In this document: positions 1 to 6,356 of the stretch, in pieces | Position numbering within the stretch: position 1 is the first letter of the stretch | How the letters are laid out: every line of letters begins with the position of its first letter | Notes under the pieces: generated by a model | What the model saw: the letters and a program-made list of their open reading frames with translations, nothing else | The model's database searches: none | Told to the model about the DNA's origin: nothing | Position numbers and translations under genes: made by a program | Source: an uncultured Collinsella sp. | Lineage (GTDB): Bacteria > Actinomycetota > Coriobacteriia > Coriobacteriales > Coriobacteriaceae | Assembly (NCBI GenBank): GCA_902478705.1 | Contig: CABSMB010000058.1 | Location: 1 to 7,202 of the forward strand | Length of the DNA: 7,202 nucleotides | Direction: 5' to 3'

Positions 1-787
1 CGTCCAGGCCGGGCTGCTCCAAGCCCAGGCTCTCCAGGTAGTCGGCGGCGTCCTCGGGATCGAGCTCGGAAAGCTCGGCCTCGATCTTGGCGCAGATGGG
101 CAACGGCTTGACGCCATCGATCGGCGCCAGGTCGTCGTTGAGCATATCCTCGTCCACGTTGGCCACATACAGGATGGGCTTCATGGTGAGCAGGAACAGG
201 CCCTTGGCAGCGGCACGCTCCTCGTCGGTCATCTCCATGGATGCGGCGCGCTTGCCCTCGTTGAGCCAGGCAAGCAGGCGCTTGGCGACCTCAAACTTGG
301 GCATGAGCTCCTTGTCGCGCTTGGCCTCCTTCTCGAGCTTAGGCAGCTGCTTCTCGAGCGTGCCCATGTCGGCCAGGATGAGCTCGGTCATGATGGTGTC
401 GGCATCGCCGGCGGGATCGACGAACTCGCCCGTGCGGCCCACCTCACGCATGACGTTGGGGTCCTTAAAGTAGCGCACGACCTCGCAGATGGCATCGGTC
501 TCGCGGATGTTTGCCAGGAACTGGTTGCCCAGACCCTCGCCCTCGTTAGCGCCCTTCACCAGACCTGCGATGTCGACGAACTCGACCGTAGCCGGCACAA
601 TGCGACCCGGGTTGACGATGTCGGCGAGCTTTTGCAGGCGGCTATCGGGCACGTCGACGATACCCACGTTGGGGTCGATCGTGGCAAACGGGTAGTTGGC
701 GGCAAGGCCGGTCTTTTTGGTAAGCGCGGTGAACAGCGTCGACTTGCCCACGTTGGGCAGGCCCACGATACCGATGGAAAGGGACAC
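1..787 (-). CDS. ychF: Ribosome-associated ATPase YchF (Obg/OLA1 family), 3' part outside window
   Basis: YchF is a universally conserved cytoplasmic P-loop NTPase of the TRAFAC/Obg group that binds ribosomes and prefers ATP. The visible 262 residues open with the P-loop GLPNVGKST (residues 9-17), followed by the family signature [10 protein letters not shown] (33-42), the G3 motif DIAG (72-75) and the acidic glycine loop after it. The helical coiled-coil region is at about 140-190. NVDE at 210-213 takes the place of the canonical NKxD; this NxxE form is what shifts YchF/OLA1 proteins from GTP to ATP. The family is about 360 residues long, so roughly the last 100, including the TGS domain, lie beyond the window edge. 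The start is GTG, chosen because AAAGGAG precedes it by a short spacer and the protein then begins directly at the first beta strand. It lies 127 bases downstream of the GH4 gene on the same strand, with a hairpin and a possible -10 box between them, so it is probably expressed independently. Confidence 0.95.
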   Translation of the reverse strand, partial: MSLSIGIVGLPNVGKSTLFTALTKKTGLAANYPFATIDPNVGIVDVPDSRLQKLADIVNPGRIVPATVEFVDIAGLVKGANEGEGLGNQFLANIRETDAICEVVRYFKDPNVMREVGRTGEFVDPAGDADTIMTELILADMGTLEKQLPKLEKEAKRDKELMPKFEVAKRLLAWLNEGKRAASMEMTDEERAAAKGLFLLTMKPILYVANVDEDMLNDDLAPIDGVKPLPICAKIEAELSELDPEDAADYLESLGLEQPGLD

Positions 788-824
788 GACAGCTCCTTTT
801 GATACAGGTACTTCAAACTGCATA

Positions 825-830
825 AGTATA
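825..830 (-). promoter_or_regulatory. Possible -10 box for ychF
   Basis: Read on the minus strand, TATACT lies about 38 bases upstream of the ychF GTG, directly after the 831-874 hairpin. It matches five of six bases of the sigma-70 -10 consensus. No convincing -35 box sits 16-18 bases upstream, because that stretch is inside the GC-rich hairpin. This is therefore a weak prediction. Confidence 0.3.
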
Positions 831-874
831 GCGCCGCCGCAGCATCCGGGCGAATCCGGACACCGCGGCGGCGC
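831..874 (-). terminator. Large GC-rich hairpin between the GH4 gene and ychF
   Basis: The arms GCGCCGCCGC (831-840) and GCGGCGGCGC (865-874) are perfect 10-bp inverted copies. Inside them a second stem forms from TCCGG and CCGGA around a six-base loop, separated by a symmetric four-base internal loop. Its place just after the GH4 stop codon suits a transcription stop or 3'-end stabiliser for the alpha-glucoside operon. There is no U-tract after it on the minus strand, so it is not a classical intrinsic terminator. It could be a pause, a Rho-blocking stem or an mRNA-protecting structure. Confidence 0.45.
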
Positions 875-914
875 AAATGAAGCAGAGATGCGTGAGAGTT
901 CGAGACAGCAGTCC

Positions 915-2285
<1,371 letters not shown>

Positions 2286-2354
2286 TCAATCCATCCCCGC
2301 ACGCGGCCTGTACGGTTTGGAATTGTTACCTAGAAGTGGAGATTTTATCTCTAG

Positions 2355-2394
2355 AATCGGCCTTGCGGTGCATACCGGCTCTGCAAGGCCGATT
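2355..2394 (-). repeat. 12-bp perfect inverted repeat (stem-loop) in the permease-hydrolase spacer
   Basis: AATCGGCCTTGC (2355-2366) is exactly complementary to GCAAGGCCGATT (2383-2394), with a 16-base loop that can itself form a small GGT/ACC stem. It begins 18 bases after the permease stop codon on the coding strand. No U-run follows, so full termination is unlikely. A stem here commonly protects the 3' end of the upstream message or lets only part of transcription proceed to the next gene. A smaller hairpin, GAGAT-TTT-ATCTC, lies just beyond it at 2339-2351. Confidence 0.6.
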
Positions 2395-2412
2395 GTTTCG
2401 ATGGACGATGGT

Positions 2413-4023
2413 TTACAGAAGACTCTCGAACTTCAGAAGACTCTCGAACTTCTCGCGAACCTGTGGGACGGTAAGGCCGATGATGACCTGGATTGACTGA
2501 CCTTGGACCACCAAGCCATGCGTACCGATCGCCTTGAAGGAAGCCTCGGGCGCAACGACGCTCTTGTCCTTGACGTTAACGCGCAGACGGGTAGCGCAGT
2601 TAGTTACATCGATGATGTTATCCGTGCCACCGAGCAGATCGAGGATCTTCTCGGCAAGCACCAAGCGCTCATCATCTTTACTCTGGGCGACCGATTTGCC
2701 AGCAGCAGCACCGCCCTGCTTTTGCTTGTAGTCGGCCTTGGACTTGAGCTCGACCTCAACATCGTCATCCTCGCGACCGGGGGTCTTAAAGTCGAACTTG
2801 ACGATCAGGAAACGGAAGACCACGACCCAAAGGGCGGTAAAGCACAGACCGACAAGGATGGAGATGGTGTACTGCAGACCGCGTGCGGCCCAAAGGGGCA
2901 GCCAGTCCCACGAGAGCATCGAGATGATGCCGCCGTCGAAGATGCCCACGACGCCAAGGAGGTTTTGAGCCATGCAGCCAAGCGCTCCGAGCACGCAGTG
3001 GACGACGAACAGGCCGGGCGCGATGAACAGGAAGGTGAAGTCAAGCGGCTCGGTAATACCGCAAAGCATAGCGGTAAGGGTGACGGGAATGAGCAGGGCC
3101 TTGACGCGCTGCTTGCGCTCGGGTTTGGCGGTCATATAGAACGCAATGGCGACGCCAAGCGAGCCGAAGACTTTAGTCCAACCAGGGCAGGTATAGGCAG
3201 CCCAGGGTGCGGCATCCTTAAGAGCAATGCTCGGATCGGCAGCCAGTTGGGGCAGGATGTTGGCCCAAGCAGCAAAGATGCCGCCGTTGACCGCCGCGTT
3301 GTCGTAATAGAACGGCGTATAGATAAAGTGGTGAAGGCCTGTAGGGATCAGCACGCGCTCGAAGAAAGCAAAGACGCCCACGCCAAACGTACCGGCGGAA
3401 AGGATGAATCCCTGGAAGGCGGCGATAGCAGCCTGAACATGCGGCCATACCAGGCAGGCGATAAGAGCGACCGGAACCATAACGAAGAAACCGATCATAT
3501 AGATGAACACGGAGCCCGAGAACACGCCCAGCCACTCGGGAAGTTCGGTGTCGAAGTACTTGTTGTGAAGCATCGTGGCGATACCAGAAATGATAAGCGC
3601 GCCCATGATGCCCATATCAAGCGTTTTGATGCTTGCGATAGTGGCAAGACCAGTACCGCTGCCCGCCTCGACAGAGTAGTCGACCCCAAAGACAGGGCCC
3701 CACTGCCCCAAGATCGTGCTTACAAAGTAGTTGAAGGTAAGGTAGATGGCCAAAGCCTCCATGCAGCAGCGAGCGTTCTGCTTGTTCGCGAGCGAGATTG
3801 GCAACGCTACGCAAAACAGCAACGGCATCTGGTTAAAGAGCGTCCAACCACCCTGGAGCAGCACATTCCAGCAATCAAACCAAAGATGACCCGCTGTGGC
3901 CATCTCGCCAAAGATCGCCTCGGTGGTAAACAACGTACCCAGGCCGACGACGATTCCGGAAAATGCGAAAAGACTTGCAGGCGTGTACATTGCACCGCCG
4001 AAACGTTGTATCTTTTGCATCAT
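2413..4023 (-). CDS. malP: PTS alpha-glucoside/maltose-specific EIICB permease (MalP-like)
   Basis: This membrane transporter of the phosphoenolpyruvate:sugar phosphotransferase system imports an alpha-glucoside and phosphorylates it. The first 410 or so residues form the EIIC domain with about ten hydrophobic segments, LIPTGLHHF (225-233) and the signature GITEP (322-326). A charged linker (about 411-455) leads to EIIB, whose phosphorylated cysteine is Cys476 in TNCATRLRV. No EIIA domain is present, so an EIIA must act in trans, as for Bacillus MalP. The ATG at 4023 gives MMQKIQRFG, the same N-terminus I recall for MalP. The open frame continues upstream to 4149, but those 42 residues look non-native and lack a ribosome binding site. 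A purine run, AGAGGGGG, lies 10 bases upstream of the chosen ATG. The C-terminus ends KFESLLKFESLL, caused by an exact 18-bp tandem duplication. It is the first gene of the operon with the GH4 enzyme. The transported sugar could be maltose or a related alpha-glucoside. Confidence 0.93.
   Translation of the reverse strand: MMQKIQRFGGAMYTPASLFAFSGIVVGLGTLFTTEAIFGEMATAGHLWFDCWNVLLQGGWTLFNQMPLLFCVALPISLANKQNARCCMEALAIYLTFNYFVSTILGQWGPVFGVDYSVEAGSGTGLATIASIKTLDMGIMGALIISGIATMLHNKYFDTELPEWLGVFSGSVFIYMIGFFVMVPVALIACLVWPHVQAAIAAFQGFILSAGTFGVGVFAFFERVLIPTGLHHFIYTPFYYDNAAVNGGIFAAWANILPQLAADPSIALKDAAPWAAYTCPGWTKVFGSLGVAIAFYMTAKPERKQRVKALLIPVTLTAMLCGITEPLDFTFLFIAPGLFVVHCVLGALGCMAQNLLGVVGIFDGGIISMLSWDWLPLWAARGLQYTISILVGLCFTALWVVVFRFLIVKFDFKTPGREDDDVEVELKSKADYKQKQGGAAAGKSVAQSKDDERLVLAEKILDLLGGTDNIIDVTNCATRLRVNVKDKSVVAPEASFKAIGTHGLVVQGQSIQVIIGLTVPQVREKFESLLKFESLL
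2416..2451. repeat. Exact 18-bp tandem duplication at the end of malP
   Basis: CAGAAGACTCTCGAACTT occurs twice head to tail (2416-2433 and 2434-2451) with no mismatch. On the coding strand each copy encodes KFESLL, and the second is followed at once by the stop codon. The length is a multiple of three, so the reading frame is kept and only six residues are added. Confidence 0.97.
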
Positions 4024-4160
4024 GACGGGGAATCCCCCTCTCTTCATTCGGAGCGCTGCGGTTTTGGCTTCACTCGAGACCGCAGACGCGCCGTTTGCGT
4101 GTACCTCGTGCAATAGGACGGGTGGGCCCGTGTCCCTGACTTCTTGCACTTACGTTTTAT
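4024..4160 (-). promoter_or_regulatory. Structured 5' leader of the malP operon
   Basis: About 120-140 bases of probable untranslated leader precede malP. A 7-bp perfect inverted repeat, CTGCGGT (4056-4062) and ACCGCAG (4079-4085), encloses a 16-base loop. A second short hairpin can form around the ACGGG/CCCGT arms near 4117-4136. A GGGG-AAT-CCCC stem (4027-4037) covers the purine-rich ribosome binding region right before the ATG. No run of U follows any of these, so I do not see a classical attenuator. A leader of this sort can still tune translation of the permease. Confidence 0.35.
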
Positions 4161-4180
4161 CACATCACTTATCTAGACAA
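4154..4180 (-). promoter_or_regulatory. Weak candidate promoter for the malP operon
   Basis: On the minus strand, TTGTCT (complement of 4175-4180) could serve as -35 and TAAAAC (complement of 4154-4159) as -10. The spacer is a short 15 bases, and each box matches four of six consensus bases. The -35 would lie inside the operator-like palindrome at 4167-4182, mirroring the promoter on the other strand. TATGCT (complement of 4184-4189) is an alternative -10 without a good -35. I am not confident in either. Confidence 0.22.
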
Positions 4181-4182
4181 GT
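4167..4182. promoter_or_regulatory. Operator-like palindrome, site 1 (GntR/HutC type)
   Basis: ACTTATCTAGACAAGT is a 16-bp palindrome with one mismatched pair. Its centre matches the GTnTAnAC core known for the HutC/TreR branch of GntR regulators, in the half-site form (A)TCTAGAC. It lies on the permease side of the divergent region. The UTRA-type regulator encoded at 5470-6225 is the obvious candidate to bind it, by inference. Confidence 0.55.
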
Positions 4183-4202
4183 TAGCATAAAGACTACGGT
4201 CG

Positions 4203-4232
4203 GTAAACGGTTGATTATTGGCCGTAAACGGT
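4203..4232. repeat. Two GTAAACGGT direct repeats 21 bp apart
   Basis: GTAAACGGT occurs at 4203-4211 and 4224-4232. The start-to-start distance is exactly 21 bp, about two helical turns, which puts both on the same DNA face. The core resembles the left part of LacI/CcpA-type operators (GWAANCGNT), but neither copy completes the 14-bp cre palindrome. The pair is probably the binding site of a second regulator, of unknown identity. Confidence 0.45.
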
Positions 4233-4297
4233 ATATGTCCAGTATTTCGCCTGCTAAATCTGACATAGCTGATGGCTGCATTTTAAATTTCTTTTCT

Positions 4298-4326
4298 ACT
4301 TGTCTAGATGTGCTTGTCTATATCTA
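4298..4326. promoter_or_regulatory. Operator-like sites 2 and 3, tandem CTTGTCTA elements
   Basis: CTTGTCTAGAT (4299-4309) and CTTGTCTATAT (4313-4323) form a direct repeat with a 14-bp period and one difference. Each carries the GTCTA half of the GTCTAGAC core seen in site 1. Site 3 contains the -35 box of the dehydrogenase promoter, so a protein bound here should block RNA polymerase. The pairing with the nearby UTRA regulator is inferred. Confidence 0.5.
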
Positions 4327-4342
4327 TATACATGCCTATACT
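4314..4342 (+). promoter_or_regulatory. Sigma-70-like promoter of the dehydrogenase-regulator unit
   Basis: The -35 box TTGTCT (4314-4319) and the -10 box TATACT (4337-4342) are separated by an ideal 17 bases and match the consensus at four and five of six positions. Transcription would start near 4349 and give a leader of about 30 bases. AAGGAG (4368-4373) then lies five bases before the ATG. The -35 overlaps operator-like site 3, which suits repression. Confidence 0.55.
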
Positions 4343-4378
4343 TCATTACAACATTCACCGCCACGTTAAGGAGTCACC

Positions 4379-5404
4379 ATGAAAAGCGCGGTCTTCTATG
4401 GAAAGCACGACCTCAGAGTCGAGGAATCGGCAAAGCCGGCCGTGGGCAGGCGCGACGTTCTGATCAACGTCAAAGCTTGCGGCGTCTGCGGTACCGACGT
4501 TCATATCTATGAAGGCGACAAAGGTGCAGCCGACGTTACCCCGCCCACGATCCTTGGTCATGAGTTTGCGGGCGTTGTCGAGGCCGTGGGCAGCGACGTC
4601 GCTGGCTTTAAACCGGGCGATCGCGTGTGCATCGACCCAAACCATCCCTGCGGCTGCTGCGAACCCTGCCGCGACGGAATCAACCACTACTGTGAGCATA
4701 TGACCGGTTACGGCACCACCGTTAACGGCGGCTTTGCCGAGTACTGCTCCGTCGATATGCAGCAAGTCTACAAGTTGGGCGATCACACCAGCTTCGAGCA
4801 GGGCGCTATGACCGAACCCGTCGCCTGCTGCCTGCACGGCATCGATATGTGCAACATCAAGCCCGGCAGCACAGTTGTCGTTATCGGCGGTGGCATGATC
4901 GGTCTGCTCATGATGCAGCTTGCTAAAAACGCCGGCGCCACCAAGGTTGTCTTGCTCGAGCCCGTCGAAGGCAAGCGCGAGGTTGCGCTCAAACTCGGCG
5001 CCGACCTGGCAATTGATTCCATCCACGAGGACGTCCCGGCCCGCCTGAAGCAGGAGGGCGTCGGCAACGTCGATGTCGTTATCGAGTGTGTTGGCAAGCC
5101 CGTCACCATCGAGCAGGCCATCCAGATCGCCGGCCACAAGGCTACGGTCATGATGTTCGGCCTCACCAAGCCCGATGAGACAATCACCGTCAAGCCCTTC
5201 GAGGTCTTCCAGAAGGAGCTTGTGCTTACCTCGTCCTACATTAACCCTTATACGCAGCGTCGTGCGCTCGAGCTCATCGACTCTGGCAGGCTTGACGTAT
5301 CCTCGATGGTCGCAAAGGTAGCCTCCCTCGACGAACTCGGCGCCATCCTGTCAGACCCGGCCCTGCGTGCCATGGGCAAATATATAATCGACCCCGGCAA
5401 GTAA
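4379..5404 (+). CDS. Zinc-dependent medium-chain dehydrogenase, sugar-alcohol/threonine dehydrogenase type
   Basis: This cytoplasmic NAD(P)-dependent oxidoreductase of the MDR superfamily should oxidise a secondary alcohol, probably of a polyol. The 341 residues match the usual family length. Catalytic zinc ligands are Cys37 in ACGVCGTD, His61-Glu62 in GHEFAG, and Glu146 in TEP. The structural zinc site is complete: Cys91, Cys94, Cys97 and Cys105. The Rossmann motif is VVVIGGGMIGLL (166-177), and Glu194 at the end of the second beta strand favours NAD over NADP. The late motif SSYINPYTQRRALELIDSGRLDV (285-307) resembles polyol dehydrogenases more than simple alcohol dehydrogenases. The start is fixed by AAGGAG five bases upstream. 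It is divergent from the maltose-type PTS operon and 65 bases upstream of the UTRA regulator on the same strand. Threonine dehydrogenase and butanediol dehydrogenase remain possible; the family does not define the substrate. Confidence 0.88.
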   Translation: MKSAVFYGKHDLRVEESAKPAVGRRDVLINVKACGVCGTDVHIYEGDKGAADVTPPTILGHEFAGVVEAVGSDVAGFKPGDRVCIDPNHPCGCCEPCRDGINHYCEHMTGYGTTVNGGFAEYCSVDMQQVYKLGDHTSFEQGAMTEPVACCLHGIDMCNIKPGSTVVVIGGGMIGLLMMQLAKNAGATKVVLLEPVEGKREVALKLGADLAIDSIHEDVPARLKQEGVGNVDVVIECVGKPVTIEQAIQIAGHKATVMMFGLTKPDETITVKPFEVFQKELVLTSSYINPYTQRRALELIDSGRLDVSSMVAKVASLDELGAILSDPALRAMGKYIIDPGK

Positions 5405-5469
5405 ATCGATTGACACCTGCGCGGGCGGCCCTCATCCGTCGTTCACGCACCCAGCTCTAGGAGACCGTC

Positions 5470-6225
5470 ATGGCGCGAGCCATCTTCCAAACTATTTATG
5501 ACAACGTGAAGCAGTCGATTGACGACGGCACATACGCCTATCAGAGTTATCTGCCTTCGGAGACTGAGCTCACGCAGCTGTTTGACTGTTCGCGCATGAC
5601 GGTCCGTCGCGCCATCTCGATGCTTGCGGCAGATGGTTACGTGCTCCCCCAGCAAGGCAAAGGCATGCGCGTCATTCGCAACATCAGTGACGAGAAGAGT
5701 CGTGGCGGCGGCGGACTCGAGACCTTTAAGGAAATCGCGACCAGCCGAGGCTTTGAGCTCAAGACTGTCACCACCGTCTTTGAGCTCCTCGTCTGTAGCA
5801 AGGCACTCTCCAGGATTACCGGGTTTCCCGAAGGCTGCGAGCTTACGCGTGCCAAACGCATCCGTTATGCAGACGGACGGGCCGTGTGCTCCGACGACTC
5901 CTATTACCTAAGCTCACAGGTACCGGGGCTGACACCCGAGATTGTCAACGACTCGATCTATCGTTACCTCGAAGAAGGCCTTGGCATTAAGATTGCCACG
6001 GGCAAACGCGATGTAACGATTGAGCATCCCACGCCCGAGGATGCACGCGTGCTCGATCTCGACGACTTTAACGCACTCGCCGTTGTACGCGGACAGACCT
6101 ACAACGCCGACGGCATCCTTATGGAATACACCGAGACAAAGCAGGTTCCCAGCTTCTTTTTACTCCACGAAACGGTCACCCGCCGCAATAACGGCAGCGA
6201 GACCCATCAGAGCAGTATGAGCTAA
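5470..6225 (+). CDS. GntR-family transcriptional regulator with UTRA domain (TreR/HutC subfamily)
   Basis: This DNA-binding regulator is likely a repressor released by a phosphosugar. Residues 1-70 form the winged helix-turn-helix, with the typical GntR core LPSETELTQLF (29-39), SRMTVRRAISMLAADGY (41-57) and the wing QQGKGMRV (61-68). About 85-235 form the UTRA ligand domain, whose end (GILMEYTETKQVPSFF) resembles the trehalose repressor TreR, where the ligand is trehalose 6-phosphate. By analogy a phosphorylated alpha-glucoside or a product of it may be the effector here. The 251-residue length is normal. The ATG follows AGGAG with a six-base spacer. It shares a transcription unit with the dehydrogenase, and no good promoter lies in the 65-base gap. 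It most likely controls the divergent region 4024-4378, where GTCTAGAC-like sites typical of this subfamily occur. I avoid the name treR because the neighbours include no trehalase. Confidence 0.88.
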   Translation: MARAIFQTIYDNVKQSIDDGTYAYQSYLPSETELTQLFDCSRMTVRRAISMLAADGYVLPQQGKGMRVIRNISDEKSRGGGGLETFKEIATSRGFELKTVTTVFELLVCSKALSRITGFPEGCELTRAKRIRYADGRAVCSDDSYYLSSQVPGLTPEIVNDSIYRYLEEGLGIKIATGKRDVTIEHPTPEDARVLDLDDFNALAVVRGQTYNADGILMEYTETKQVPSFFLLHETVTRRNNGSETHQSSMS

Positions 6226-6235
6226 CCATCTATTA

Positions 6236-6306
6236 GTTGCGGTGGGATAGTTCCCAGAATGGCCCGCTTAAGGGCAAAACAGGAACTATCCCACCGCAAC
6301 TTTTTT
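6236..6306 (+). terminator. Strong intrinsic terminator with 19-bp perfect stem
   Basis: GTTGCGGTGGGATAGTTCC (6236-6254) pairs perfectly with 6282-6300, and six T residues (6301-6306) follow directly. The 27-base loop can form its own GCCC/GGGC stem. It begins 10 bases after the regulator's stop codon and ends the dehydrogenase-regulator unit. The stem is much longer than terminators need and may derive from a dispersed inverted-repeat element. Confidence 0.88.
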
Positions 6307-6337
6307 GGCCGGCGGGGCAGTACCTGTCCCACCGGCC
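6307..6337. repeat. Second inverted repeat next to the terminator
   Basis: The 14-base arms (6307-6320 and 6324-6337) flank a three-base loop, with one mismatch and one G-T wobble. Read on the minus strand it carries CCGGTGGGACAG, close to GCGGTGGGATAG in the neighbouring terminator stem. It lies between two convergent genes. It may help stop minus-strand transcription of the ferredoxin gene, although the minus-strand bases after it are A, not T. Confidence 0.6.
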
Positions 6338-6356
6338 ATCATTTACGCTCGTTTAG

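Noticed and set aside
2319..2330. GGAATTGTTACC resembling the start of a BglG/LicT antiterminator target
   Set aside because: It lies on the plus strand, opposite to the direction of transcription of both flanking genes, and the rest of the target sequence does not match.
2503..4116. Long plus-strand open frame (537 codons) opposite the PTS permease
   Set aside because: It mirrors the membrane protein frame. Its translation is highly charged and low in structure signals, it lacks a good ribosome binding site, and the opposite strand encodes an unmistakable EIICB.
4024..4149. N-terminal extension of malP by 42 residues
   Set aside because: The extension is hydrophilic with no family similarity. 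The MMQKIQRFG start matches MalP, and no ribosome binding site precedes the upstream start.
4203..4232. GTAAACGGT elements as full CcpA cre sites
   Set aside because: Only the left half and core fit; the right-hand WCA bases are missing in both copies, so I list them only as unidentified repeats.
4355..5137. Minus-strand open frame (260 codons) opposite the dehydrogenase
   Set aside because: Antisense shadow; the plus-strand frame has all zinc ligands, a Rossmann motif and a perfect ribosome binding site.
5410..5415. Perfect -35 hexamer TTGACA after the dehydrogenase stop codon
   Set aside because: No acceptable -10 box lies 16-18 bases downstream in the GC-rich gap, so a separate promoter for the regulator is not supported.
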